Shown here piece by piece: positions 41,952-64,000 of a DNA stretch of 64,000 bases. The stretch covers positions 101,831,318-101,895,317 of the forward strand of contig NC_135372.1 in NCBI RefSeq assembly GCF_049243985.1, in the 5' to 3' direction. Each line of letters starts with the position of its first letter. The first letter of the stretch is position 1. The position numbers and the translations under genes are program-made. The stretch comes from Paroedura picta (taxonomy: Eukaryota; Chordata; Lepidosauria; Squamata; Gekkonidae). The notes below the pieces were generated by a model that was given only the letters and a program-made list of their open reading frames with translations, made no database searches and was not told where the DNA came from.

Positions 41952-44015
41952 TCACAGGAAGCAAGAAAGTTCCAAATTTGTGTTTAAGCCTTTAGGGCTC
42001 ATGGTTTCCAGTGAGTAAATGTAAAAACTTTCACGTTGTCTCAAGATCTTATTGATGTCCATCTTGTGGTGTCCAACAGTTGAGATTTGTTCAAGTCCAA
42101 AGAATAGTATATCTTCTGGTTTGTGTCCTTTTTCCATGAAGTGAGTCACCATCGGAGCATCTGTTATCTGGTGTCTAAGTCTGGACTGGTGTTCCTGGAT
42201 CCGGACCTTAATTGGACGGCTGGTGATACCAATGTACAATTGCGCACATGGACATATAATACAGTATACCAAGTTTTTACTTGAACAGTTAATAAAACGA
42301 TTGATCCTCACATAGAAGCCATTACCTGTTGCTCTGTATTCCTTGATAGGTAACAAATACTTACAAACCCCACATGTACCACATTTGTAATTGCCTTTAG
42401 GAAAGTTACTTGCTGATGTTTCAGTATTACATTGTTTTTTATTAATTAGTTCACCTATAGTGTGGTTGCGCCTCCATGCTAATCTTAACCCATTTTCACA
42501 TCCAGGTAAGTCCCTGATTAAATGCCAATGTTTAAACAATATTTTTCTGATATTTGTGGCAAAATATGAATAATCAAAAGCACAGGTCAATTTCTGATCT
42601 TTTACTCTCTTATTGTACTGTAATAAATCATGTCTCTCCTTGGCATCTACCCTAGTTTTAGCCTGCTTGATAATAGATGGTGGGTAGCCACGATGTTCAA
42701 GGGCTTTACCTAATTCCTTACTGGCATTTTCATAAGAAGAGGAGTAATAGTTAATACGTTTATGTCTCAAAAATTGCCCATAGGGTAAATTTCTTATAAG
42801 GTGGGGAGGATGAAAGCTATTGAAATGAAGGAGTGTGTTACGATCTGTTGGTTTTTTGTATGATGTGGTGGTCAATCTACCATCTGGTTTTAAAGTGACC
42901 AAAGTGTCTAAAAATGGTACTTCCACCATGTCATGATGACCTATAAATTTAATTGTGGAATGCTGGCTATTAACCCATTGTATGAATTGTTCTATGGAGT
43001 CCGGATTTAAATAAACAAGAAAAATATCATCCAGGAATCTGGTATAAAAATTAATATCAGACTTAAATGGATTAGTAATATCGTTGTACAACCACTGGTT
43101 TTCAAGGTAAATCATAAAGAGGTTTGCGATGGTCGGGGCCATCGGGGAGCCCATAGAGACTCCATGAGTTTGTAAGTATAAATTGTCTTCAAATTCAAAG
43201 TAATTATTTTCAAAAATCAAATCCAATAAATCCAGCAAAAAGTGTGTAGGTGGGATACATAATTGTCTATTGTCTAACAAATTTTGTATAACTAATCTTG
43301 CCTCTTCCAATGGAATGTTGGTATATAAGGATGTGACATCCATAGTCATTAATACTGCTCCTTTTGGTACCCTTAATTTTTCTATGAGGTTAATAAAGTG
43401 GGTAGTGTCTTTTAACAATGTGTCTTGAGTTGGAAGCAGCTTCTGAAAATGAAAATCTATAAATTTGGCTAAAGGTTCCAAGAAGGATCCACATTGTGAA
43501 ATAATTGGTCTGCCTATGGGTGGACGGTCAGGTTTATGTATTTTTGGTAAAATATATATGTGAGGGATCCTTGGGTACTTGTTTTCAAGAAAAGCAGCTT
43601 CATTATTATTAATATATCCAAGTCCCAAGCCCTCATGTATTACAATCCTGATCACTCTTATGATCTCATTAATACAACTATAATTAACAGGTTTATAATA
43701 TTTTCTGTCATTTAGTTGCCTGAGGACTTCATTTCTATAATCCTCTGTGTTAAGTACTACTATACCTCCTCCTTTGTCAGCTGGTTTTATAGTAATGTCT
43801 GGATCAGATTGTAACTGTTGCAAAGTATTAAATTCCTCTTGGGTAAGATTAAAAGGGGCATTTCTTCTCTTGTATTTCAGTAACTCCAAATCCCTAAGTA
43901 CCATTTTTTCAAAAGTGCTTATTTCAGGTACCTCTATTAAGGGTATGAATGTTGATTTTGCTCTAAATCTAACTGGTTGTGTAATCTCTGTAGACTGTGG
44001 AAAATAATATTTCAA
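41952..44015 (-). CDS. Penelope-like reverse transcriptase with C-terminal GIY-YIG endonuclease (whole copy)
   Basis: About 687 residues from the first near-cognate start (TTG). The frame stays open upstream to about 44,201. The N-terminal region has PADKGGGIVVLN, typical of Penelope reverse transcriptases. Palm motifs: MDVTSLYTNIP (catalytic Asp), HGVSMGSPMAPTIAN, and YTRFLDDIFLVY with the catalytic DD. The C-terminal part carries a Cys cluster (CGTCGVC), then LVYCIICPCAQLYIGITSRP and RIQEHQSRLRHQ, a GIY-YIG nuclease with its Cys-x-x-Cys, Arg and Glu-His. Both enzymatic domains look intact. Such enzymes nick DNA and prime reverse transcription at chromosomal breaks or telomere-like ends. The true start is uncertain. 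It is not host DNA repair: the architecture is specific to this retroelement class. Confidence 0.93.
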   Translation of the reverse strand: MKYYFPQSTEITQPVRFRAKSTFIPLIEVPEISTFEKMVLRDLELLKYKRRNAPFNLTQEEFNTLQQLQSDPDITIKPADKGGGIVVLNTEDYRNEVLRQLNDRKYYKPVNYSCINEIIRVIRIVIHEGLGLGYINNNEAAFLENKYPRIPHIYILPKIHKPDRPPIGRPIISQCGSFLEPLAKFIDFHFQKLLPTQDTLLKDTTHFINLIEKLRVPKGAVLMTMDVTSLYTNIPLEEARLVIQNLLDNRQLCIPPTHFLLDLLDLIFENNYFEFEDNLYLQTHGVSMGSPMAPTIANLFMIYLENQWLYNDITNPFKSDINFYTRFLDDIFLVYLNPDSIEQFIQWVNSQHSTIKFIGHHDMVEVPFLDTLVTLKPDGRLTTTSYKKPTDRNTLLHFNSFHPPHLIRNLPYGQFLRHKRINYYSSSYENASKELGKALEHRGYPPSIIKQAKTRVDAKERHDLLQYNKRVKDQKLTCAFDYSYFATNIRKILFKHWHLIRDLPGCENGLRLAWRRNHTIGELINKKQCNTETSASNFPKGNYKCGTCGVCKYLLPIKEYRATGNGFYVRINRFINCSSKNLVYCIICPCAQLYIGITSRPIKVRIQEHQSRLRHQITDAPMVTHFMEKGHKPEDILFFGLEQISTVGHHKMDINKILRQRESFYIYSLETMSPKGLNTNLELSCFL

Positions 44016-44152
44016 TTTAAGTAGACGTGTGAGCTTAAAAAGGTCTACTCTGGTGCGAAAGGCATTGTATTTAGGTACAGGAACAAAGGAGAGGCCTTTG
44101 TTTAAAACTTTGATTTGTGTTTCAGTTAGTGTCTTATTGGATAAATTAAAGA

Positions 44153-44884
44153 CTATTTCTTGCGGGATCCTCTCCTGCTCCCCTGAAAATCCGATTGATA
44201 TCTATTAGGTTGACGCAAGCGTCTTTGGGGTCTTAAAGCACCTCTTGGAGGTAGTGGTTCCTCACTAGAAAAGCTTGCAGTATCTATTTCCGATTCAGAA
44301 AAAGTATCTGGATCCCAAGTAACATTTTTTGTTTTAAAACGAGGATGTTTATATGTTAACCATGGGTAAACATTATCTGAAGCATAGTCTCTCTGATCAC
44401 GATTGAACTTACGATTCTTGAATTCTTTAATACTTTCAGTCAGTTTCTTAATATTAGAGTCCAATTCTTCTAATTTATTATCATAAATATCCTGAGTCAC
44501 TTTAGATTTAAGATTATTTTTGAGCTGAGAAATCTCAGTGTCCATGGTTTCTATTTGTTTGGAACTCTGCTCTATGATTAACAACATGAGATCAAATGAG
44601 CATTTGGTAAGAATAGCAGCCCATTTTTGTTTAAAGTCATCATTGTCTGTGAATAATGTAGGATATTTTTGTATTCTAAGGCCCCTGGGAATTCTATCAT
44701 TGTTTAAATATTCATTTAAATAAACAGCATGTAAATGGGTTCTCAATTTATGTTTAGACAAATATGTTAATTGTTCCCAATCCCCAGGTGGGGCATCATT
44801 ATTCACATTTAAAGGAGGTAAGTTTTGAGTAATTCTATCTCTATCCTCATTATTAAAGGCAAAGCCTCGTTTCCAAGTAGCCAT
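44153..44884 (-). CDS. Penelope-like element ORF1, coiled-coil basic protein
   Basis: 243 residues from ATG at 44884-44882 (MATWKRGF), only about 15 bp inside the whole copy; a longer ATG frame would start in the neighbouring copy. The middle (roughly residues 95-160) is rich in Leu, Glu, Lys and Ile with heptad spacing, a likely coiled coil. The C terminus is Arg-rich and basic (RGALRPQRRLRQPNRY, RRGSRKK), suited to RNA binding. Its last 49 nt overlap the upstream extension of the reverse transcriptase frame in the -1 frame. No domain I can name with certainty; an RNA-binding helper role is inferred from position and composition. Confidence 0.75.
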   Translation of the reverse strand: MATWKRGFAFNNEDRDRITQNLPPLNVNNDAPPGDWEQLTYLSKHKLRTHLHAVYLNEYLNNDRIPRGLRIQKYPTLFTDNDDFKQKWAAILTKCSFDLMLLIIEQSSKQIETMDTEISQLKNNLKSKVTQDIYDNKLEELDSNIKKLTESIKEFKNRKFNRDQRDYASDNVYPWLTYKHPRFKTKNVTWDPDTFSESEIDTASFSSEEPLPPRGALRPQRRLRQPNRYQSDFQGSRRGSRKK

Positions 44885-45693
44885 CACAAGATAAGAGTAC
44901 ACCACGAAAAGAAAGGGACGGTTCAAAATTATTGTGACAGAAAACAGAACCTATCCCGGGCTATATTAAACAATTCCACAATAAATACAAATAAACGTTT
45001 CTTATCTCTTCTTGTAAATTTATGTGTATAAGCACAACCAGAACGGCCTCTAGATTAAACCGTTTTCAATTTTGTTTTCCTCAGTGGTTGTCCTTCTAAA
45101 ATACAAAAGCATACAATTAATACAGGCTTATCAACCATTTTTACAAAACAGAAGAGAACATATTTAACTGAACATAGTCATTATTCTAGTCTACAATAGT
45201 ACATACCTCCTATAATTTTTATAAACATACAGTCATTGTTACTTTAATATATATATAAATCAAAAGCCAGCTTTTTGGCTATTATCGTAAAACTTATAAA
45301 AATTATAAAGATTATACTAAAGGGCCAAATCTTACCTTTAAATTATATTATATATATGTGGCCTTTGGCTCTTAGGTTTGGGGAGGTCTGTTCAAAAGAC
45401 TCATCCCACTGGGTTGTAGACTGCCTCTGGTAATTATACTCTAGCTGAGAAACTTACTCCATGCCACACCTATACCAATTAAAGCTGCAGTCTCATCTAA
45501 AAGCAAAGAGTTCCAAACCTATGTAAAAAATATATTTTAAGGGCTCTAAATTCTCCCAATTGGCCATGAAGCCTATCAGTTAGGATTTAAATTATAATAA
45601 ACTTTCTTCCAAGGTACCCCTATAGAGGCTATTGATCTTAAGTTTAAGAAATGACAGCATCATTTTGCGGTCCTTGTGTTTGCAGGTGCTACC

Positions 45694-47397
45694 TCACAGG
45701 AAGCAAGAAAGTTCCAAATTTGTGTTTAAGCCTTTAGGGCTCATGGTTTCCAGTGAGTAAATGTAAAAACTTTCACGTTGTCTCAAGATCTTATTGATGT
45801 CCATCTTGTGGTGTCCAACAGTTGAGATTTGTTCAAGTCCAAAGAATAGTATATCTTCTGGTTTGTGTCCTTTTTCCATGAAGTGAGTCACCATCGGAGC
45901 ATCTGTTATCTGGTGTCTAAGTCTGGACTGGTGTTCCTGGATCCGGACCTTAATTGGACGGCTGGTGATACCAATGTACAATTGCGCACATGGACATATA
46001 ATACAGTATACCAAGTTTTTACTTGAACAGTTAATAAAACGATTGATCCTCACATAGAAGCCATTACCTGTTGCTCTGTATTCCTTGATAGGTAACAAAT
46101 ACTTACAAACCCCACATGTACCACATTTGTAATTGCCTTTAGGAAAGTTACTTGCTGATGTTTCAGTATTACATTGTTTTTTATTAATTAGTTCACCTAT
46201 AGTGTGGTTGCGCCTCCATGCTAATCTTAACCCATTTTCACATCCAGGTAAGTCCCTGATTAAATGCCAATGTTTAAACAATATTTTTCTGATATTTGTG
46301 GCAAAATATGAATAATCAAAAGCACAGGTCAATTTCTGATCTTTTACTCTCTTATTGTACTGTAATAAATCATGTCTCTCCTTGGCATCTACCCTAGTTT
46401 TAGCCTGCTTGATAATAGATGGTGGGTAGCCACGATGTTCAAGGGCTTTACCTAATTCCTTACTGGCATTTTCATAAGAAGAGGAGTAATAGTTAATACG
46501 TTTATGTCTCAAAAATTGCCCATAGGGTAAATTTCTTATAAGGTGGGGAGGATGAAAGCTATTGAAATGAAGGAGTGTGTTACGATCTGTTGGTTTTTTG
46601 TATGATGTGGTGGTCAATCTACCATCTGGTTTTAAAGTGACCAAAGTGTCTAAAAATGGTACTTCCACCATGTCATGATGACCTATAAATTTAATTGTGG
46701 AATGCTGGCTATTAACCCATTGTATGAATTGTTCTATGGAGTCCGGATTTAAATAAACAAGAAAAATATCATCCAGGAATCTGGTATAAAAATTAATATC
46801 AGACTTAAATGGATTAGTAATATCGTTGTACAACCACTGGTTTTCAAGGTAAATCATAAAGAGGTTTGCGATGGTCGGGGCCATCGGGGAGCCCATAGAG
46901 ACTCCATGAGTTTGTAAGTATAAATTGTCTTCAAATTCAAAGTAATTATTTTCAAAAATCAAATCCAATAAATCCAGCAAAAAGTGTGTAGGTGGGATAC
47001 ATAATTGTCTATTGTCTAACAAATTTTGTATAACTAATCTTGCCTCTTCCAATGGAATGTTGGTATATAAGGATGTGACATCCATAGTCATTAATACTGC
47101 TCCTTTTGGTACCCTTAATTTTTCTATGAGGTTAATAAAGTGGGTAGTGTCTTTTAACAATGTGTCTTGAGTTGGAAGCAGCTTCTGAAAATGAAAATCT
47201 ATAAATTTGGCTAAAGGTTCCAAGAAGGATCCACATTGTGAAATAATTGGTCTGCCTATGGGTGGACGGTCAGGTTTATGTATTTTTGGTAAAATATATA
47301 TGTGAGGGATCCTTGGGTACTTGTTTTCAAGAAAAGCAGCTTCATTATTATTAATATATCCAAGTCCCAAGCCCTCATGTATTACAATCCTGATCAC
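45694..47397 (-). CDS. Penelope-like reverse transcriptase/GIY-YIG, 5'-truncated upstream copy
   Basis: 567 residues identical to the C-terminal part of the downstream whole copy. The frame is open to the element end at 47463. It lacks ORF1 and the N-terminal part of the reverse transcriptase but keeps the catalytic palm motifs and the GIY-YIG nuclease. Truncation at the 5' end is usual for target-primed reverse transcription. In Penelope elements the upstream partial copy often supplies the promoter for the downstream whole copy; that role here is inferred. Confidence 0.9.
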   Translation of the reverse strand: MIRIVIHEGLGLGYINNNEAAFLENKYPRIPHIYILPKIHKPDRPPIGRPIISQCGSFLEPLAKFIDFHFQKLLPTQDTLLKDTTHFINLIEKLRVPKGAVLMTMDVTSLYTNIPLEEARLVIQNLLDNRQLCIPPTHFLLDLLDLIFENNYFEFEDNLYLQTHGVSMGSPMAPTIANLFMIYLENQWLYNDITNPFKSDINFYTRFLDDIFLVYLNPDSIEQFIQWVNSQHSTIKFIGHHDMVEVPFLDTLVTLKPDGRLTTTSYKKPTDRNTLLHFNSFHPPHLIRNLPYGQFLRHKRINYYSSSYENASKELGKALEHRGYPPSIIKQAKTRVDAKERHDLLQYNKRVKDQKLTCAFDYSYFATNIRKILFKHWHLIRDLPGCENGLRLAWRRNHTIGELINKKQCNTETSASNFPKGNYKCGTCGVCKYLLPIKEYRATGNGFYVRINRFINCSSKNLVYCIICPCAQLYIGITSRPIKVRIQEHQSRLRHQITDAPMVTHFMEKGHKPEDILFFGLEQISTVGHHKMDINKILRQRESFYIYSLETMSPKGLNTNLELSCFL

Positions 47398-47462
47398 TCT
47401 TATGATCTCATTAATACAACTATAATTAACAGGTTTATAATATTTTCTGTCATTTAGTTGCC

Positions 47463-47475
47463 TAAATAGAGGGTG
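47463..47475. repeat. Target-site duplication of Penelope-like element, high-coordinate side
   Basis: Second copy of TAAATAGAGGGTG. Its first T is shared with the element, whose own sequence also reads T there, so the exact boundary is uncertain by one base. Confidence 0.88.
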
Positions 47476-47715
47476 AGCAGCAAATTAGCATACATCATAA
47501 TTGAGATGTTTAATGGATATAAGGTCCAAAAAGGAATAACAAGCTTAATTTATATGGTCACCATTTGTTTGGATTTCATTCCTGGGGGAAACATAGTGAA
47601 GCAAATAAATATAACAAAATGGGAGACTGATGTGTAAATGTACCCTTCTTAATTGTGGAATGCTGAGAGCAATTAACTGTGACCCTGTTGTAATGTTCCA
47701 TCCGTCTCTTTTCAA

Positions 47716-47792
47716 GAAGAAGAAGAAGAGTTGGTTCTTATATGCCGCTTTTCCCTACCTGAAGGAGGCTCAAAACGGCTTACAGTCGCAAG
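47716..47792 (-). mobile_element. CORE-type SINE, 3' tail fragment
   Basis: Minus strand: AAGCCGTTTTGAGCCTCCTT, GGGAAAAGCGGCATATAAGA, then ACTCTTCTTCTTCTT. Confidence 0.7.
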
Positions 47793-49534
47793 CATGGAGG
47801 TAACTAACAGCATCCTTCTCTTTAATGTGTGGTGACTAGTTGTGTAGGTTATGTCTCCTCTGTCACCAAACCAGAGAAACACATTCCAACCTACCATTCC
47901 AAATAACATTATATTCTACTATTACATTGCAATCACTATTTCAATCTACTATTCTAAATAAGAAATGCAATAAAATAAAGGGGAGGTGGAAAGAAGGTTT
48001 GAATGAGTATCATTATCAGTATAGGTATATGGGAAATATATGCATCCAGGAATTTCACCTGGCAACTGAGACTGCCAGAAGGAGACCTAAGAATACATAA
48101 GGGGACCAAGGCTGTTTCCATATAGCTATCATGGATGCAAATGCAGAGTTTCCACACTGCTGCTTTTCCTGCAGTCTCCTTGTCTCAGCCTTCCAGGGCT
48201 GCCATTCCAGAAGGCTATTTTCAGGCTTTTCAAAAGCTGTTAATGGCTAGATTGCTATCAATATATCTGATTCTGAACAAATCTCAAGATGTGCATCTAT
48301 AAAGCCATACAATGAGACCATGGTCAGATAAGGGGGATTTTTTTTTTTTTTTTGCAGATCTGGAACCCAGATGGGCAGAAAAATCTGAAAACATTTTTTT
48401 CAAAAATGAGATTTTTTAAATTTCACCAAAAAATTAAAGGAAAGCTGAGACCTGACCTTTCAGTTATTATCCTGGAGATTGTCTAGCAACCTCCAAGGTG
48501 CATTGAGCGGATGGAGGAAAATAGCAGGGAGGTAAAGGAGGAGATGTAGGGTGGCCAGGCAAAGCAAGTATTAAGCACTGGCAATTTTTGTGTGGATTGG
48601 GAGGGAGCCTGGATTGGCCACAGATTCCCCCACAAGCCCAGAACTGACAGTGCTTGACAGCCCACAATATCTAGTGCAGCAGGAGAAAAGCCAGGAGTCT
48701 GGTATTGTTCTTTGGTGGCAGCAACACCACTGCAGAAAAGTAGAAACAGGGCAGTCAGGTGACGACTTCTCAGCTGACAACAGAAGCAGAGAGAGAGAAG
48801 AGGGGAAGCAGTGGTGGCTGGGTGAAAGTGGAGGCACTGCTGCTGCTTGTTCCTGTCTTTGCCACCCCCACTCCCACCCCCCACCGTGCAATAAACAAAT
48901 TAGCAATCATGGTGTCCTTTTCTCTATCTTTCTTCCTAAATGGTGCCCCAGCCCCTGTCAGGGAAAGAAGGTAAGCAAGCAGAGGCATCCATAGGGAAGC
49001 AGTGATAGCAGCTTCTCTCCTGCAAGTTCTTCATGGGTCTCTGCCGGTAACCTTAAGTTGTTATAGCAATCTATTCAAACATCTGCTATTCTACAGGATT
49101 CTCTGCTTTGATTTTTTAAAGCCTCTAGCCGTCTGCAATGAATAGGATTAAAGTCTTTAAAAGAATGAAAGCTGGGGGTTCAGAATAACTGGCAGATGCT
49201 TGCAGTAGACTGTTACAATCTTACTGTGATTTAGCTATTACAATTTCTTTAAAAACCTGGAAATAGCTCTCTGGTCACCACCAAGAAGTAAAGTGGCAGT
49301 TACAAGGAACTGAGGGCATGTAAATAATGCTGTTGTGGGCAGACCTTGGATAATCTGCACCACCTGATTACACACATACACTGCCTTCCCCAAAACATTG
49401 CAGAAAAGAAGGTTTGGGTTAGAGTGGGAGAAGGACTGTTAGACCACAGTGCCATGCAGATGCACCAAAACAGTACTCCAGTTTGGTAGTTGATGCAGAA
49501 AAGCAGCCTTAGACTCCCTTACCCTCTGTATATT
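47793..49534. other. CTSE 3' flank, no other gene seen
   Basis: Downstream of the CTSE stop on the minus strand, so it includes the CTSE 3' UTR, whose end I cannot place. Poly-T at 48,339-48,353. Long frames near 48,500-48,990 are low-complexity and overlap on both strands, and I do not call them. Confidence 0.4.
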
Positions 49535-61930
<12,396 letters not shown>

Positions 61931-62083
61931 CTAATATGAAAAAAACCAAGAGTTTTTCAGAAAGCAGAGCTCAGCAAAGCTTCTGAAAGCAAGAAATCTT
62001 TTCAAGCTAAAGGAAAGCTTCAGATTGCTTGCATTATATATGTATGCTTACATGATCAGGCTACAGAGCCTTAAAGGTCAAAA

Positions 62084-62312
62084 TAGGGTTGCCAGATCCT
62101 CTGGCGGGGCATAGGGGAATAGAGTTGCCAAATCCAATTTGGGAAATTACTGCAGATTTGCAGATGGAACCTGGTGAGGACTGGGACCTCAGCATAGTAC
62201 AAACCCATAGAGCCCCTGGCCAAAGTATCCATTGTCTCCAGGGGAACTGTAGTCTGGACATAAACTGTAATTCTGGGAGATCCCAGGTACCACTTGGAGG
62301 CTACCAACCCTA
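62084..62312 (-). mobile_element. hAT-type non-autonomous element, family A
   Basis: Ends TAGGGTTGCCAGATCC and ACCAACCCTA; interior CTCCAGGGGAACTGTAGTCT is the reverse complement of the family plan. A second AGAGTTGCCAAATCC start near 62,123 hints at a nested or partly duplicated copy. Confidence 0.75.
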
Positions 62313-62759
62313 AGCTGAAAATGGAAATCTTTAGCATTGCACTTGGGCTAGTCTTGATCCAACAATATTATTTCTAACTCTCAGATTGCAATGAGGGGAA
62401 AATTTTGTTCCCTCAGGGAGTGCTTCTATTGATATTATACTTATTCAAAGGGATGTCGTTCAAATTATACCTATTGAAGTTATGCTGCCTGAAATAGCTC
62501 CTTCCAAAAACACATACACCAACACACTCACGTTACTACATGAATGTTTGGTATTTTCATACTCTGCTCTGGAGGTGAAGGGTCGTAATGCAAGATAGCT
62601 GTGAAGAATGCATCCTCCCCTAAGGTCCGCCTTTTGCTGGCTAAGCTGTACCTCACCCTACATTAATCAATACCAGTCCACTTACCTGTAGTACACTCAC
62701 TATTTTTAACCCCCACAACACATGTTCTAGCACAAACAGGTTTAAAAGGAGCTCCAGCT

Positions 62760-62762
<3 letters not shown>

Positions 62763-62824
<62 letters not shown>
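62763..62824. repeat. (AAT)n microsatellite, about 20 units
   Basis: 62 bp of pure AAT/ATA repeats directly before the second copy of the unclassified repeat. Confidence 0.97.
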
Positions 62825-62829
62825 TATCA

Positions 62830-63110
62830 TTATATTCCCTCATGTCCAGGCTGCTGAAACCAGTACTAATCACAAAACAGTAGCTTACCAAGGCAAACTC
62901 AACCACTAGTTAAAAGATGTCTACCCCTATTTACAGCTGGGCTAGCTCTGCGCTCCGTGGCCCATATGCAGAGCCCTTTCAGTTGTTTCATACAGTAGCA
63001 GCACTGTATGGTCAGCCATTTCTGTCCAGGGGCTCACTGTTCACATCAGGCCACAGTACTAAATAACAATGTAGGAATCAAGAGGGAAACTGCCCAGCAT
63101 ACTTGGAGTC
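62830..63110. repeat. Unclassified repeat unit, copy 2
   Basis: Over 90% like 61,318-61,570 by eye, with a 23-bp addition (ATACAGTAGCAGCACTGTAT plus GGT) after GTTGTTTC. Confidence 0.85.
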
Positions 63111-63115
63111 ATATA

Positions 63116-64000
63116 GTATACAAAACTATACCTATACCTAGACATAAATCTCTCTCTTCATGCAGCCCAGGTTTTCAGTGATCAGATAAGCTGCCATGCA
63201 ACTCAACTCTGAAGTCTTAGTGCAAAAATCCTCACCACCCTATTGACTGCCCCTGTCCAATGAGAAACAGCCGGCCACAGTGACCCCTCTGGTTACATCC
63301 CTCCCACCCAGGCAGCATTCAAAGGCAGAGCAGTTTCCTCCTCTCTCTAACTGCAGAAGGCTGTTCTGACTGCCCCGTGGTCTTTGATCAACCCGCCAAC
63401 AAACTAATATATCCGCTGGAATTTACTGACTTGAAATGAAAGCTAATCCCCTGAAAACAAAGTATCTTCTAACCTAAAAATGAATTTATAGTAGTAAATA
63501 CAGCACATGGAGTGTCCAATTGGCATTCGTGTTTTGGCCATGCCTGAGGTAAGTATGCCTAATCTCTCTCTCTTGCACACTACAGCCAACTGAAGGTTCA
63601 AATATTGGTCCTTTTATATACATTGTAAGCCAACTTGAGTTCTTTAGGGTGCAAAGGTGGCTAATAAATATTATAAATTAATACATTTCTGGGTCTGTTT
63701 TCTGCCAGCTGCTTATACCAAAGGGAATAAAGACGGCAGTGAAGCAGGCTTCTAGCTATCCTACAGTCCACCATAAGGAGGAGCAGCATGGTATAGCTGA
63801 GGCTGCATCAGGGCTTGTCTGAGCATAGCACTAAAGATGCCATTTTTAAAATTCAATGAGAATGATTCATTGTTTAATCTCCCCCTCCCCTCCCCCTCCC
63901 TGTAGGCTAACAGAGAGACAAAGACATCCATACTGAAAAACCAGCATTGTATTCCTAGGTGAGAAATCATTTTGAAAAGGTTAATACACCAGCCACTTAT
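63116..64000. other. CTSE upstream intron, no exon seen
   Basis: Searched on the minus strand for the propeptide exon (a FWKSH or NYLD-like end before a GT donor) and found none. Confidence 0.35.

Larger units (their letters stand above)
41158..47463 (-). mobile_element. Penelope-like retroelement: whole copy plus 5'-truncated copy in tandem
   Basis: Read on the minus strand, a 5'-truncated copy (47463-44900, 2,564 bp) is followed head to tail by a whole copy (44899-41158, 3,742 bp). The shared part lines up at a constant offset of 3,742 with no length change, and the two reverse transcriptase frames translate identically over 567 residues. The unit is bounded by a 13-bp direct repeat, TAAATAGAGGGTG, at 41145-41157 and 47463-47475 (one base shared with the element end). 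Tandem whole-plus-partial copies ('pseudo-LTR' layout) are known for Penelope-like elements. The reverse transcriptase and GIY-YIG nuclease motifs suggest a Neptune-type member. It is inserted in an older interspersed repeat. It looks whole and very young. Confidence 0.93.

Noticed and set aside
41952-44015. LTR retrovirus or LINE origin for the long RT frame
   Set aside because: The GIY-YIG nuclease, the PADKGGG motif and the tandem layout identify a Penelope-like element; no protease, capsid or APE-type endonuclease is present.
41158-47463. Hammerhead ribozyme in the Penelope-like element
   Set aside because: Such ribozymes are known in this class. I looked for the CTGATGA...GAAA core near the copy ends and junction on the minus strand and did not see it.
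62640-62780. Possible CTSE propeptide exon before a GTAAGTGG donor at about 62,691
   Set aside because: The translated sequence before this donor has no resemblance to an aspartic protease propeptide and runs into the AAT microsatellite.

Overview
The window looks like squamate reptile (lizard, gecko or snake) nuclear DNA. Two conserved vertebrate genes are split into GT-AG exons across AT-rich, repeat-laden sequence. The repeat set is squamate-like: a Bov-B (RTE) LINE, tRNA-derived SINEs ending in an ACCTTT tail, CR1 and L2 LINEs, a 5S-rRNA-derived SINE, many small hAT elements and a Penelope-like element. The species call is inferred from these repeats; no database was searched.

Host genes, both on the minus strand and head to tail. 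RAB7B, a small GTPase of late endosome/lysosome and trans-Golgi traffic, is complete in coding sequence: five coding exons between 23,271 (ATG) and 9,619 (TGA), 200 residues, ending in the prenylation motif CC. CTSE (cathepsin E, an endolysosomal aspartic protease) is represented by its last seven coding exons between 61,930 and 49,535, 321 residues that include both catalytic Asp motifs. Its signal-peptide and propeptide exons were not found and probably lie beyond position 64,000. RAB7B and CTSE are also near neighbours in other vertebrates, so this looks like conserved synteny.

Layout. 0-9.6 kb: flank downstream of RAB7B, with a CR1 carrying two nested insertions, a GC-rich hAT element holding a CTCF-like motif, an LTR remnant and an L2 end. 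9.6-23.3 kb: RAB7B, its introns holding a Bov-B LINE, CR1, L2, hAT elements and a hairpin retroposon. 23.3-49.5 kb: intergenic, with an 891-bp Harbinger-like element, hairpin-rich GC islands, a 5S-derived SINE, LTR remnants and, at 41.2-47.5 kb, the most striking feature: a Penelope-like retroelement arranged as a whole copy plus a 5'-truncated copy in tandem, bounded by a 13-bp target duplication, with long open frames and seemingly identical copies. 49.5-61.9 kb: CTSE, its introns holding a SINE, CR1 ends, a second Harbinger-like copy and a GC-rich minisatellite-like block. 61.9-64 kb: upstream CTSE intron sequence with microsatellites and a duplicated unclassified repeat.

The two genes share an endolysosomal theme: RAB7B steers traffic toward lysosomes, where cathepsin E works. 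Nothing in the sequence shows that they are co-regulated.
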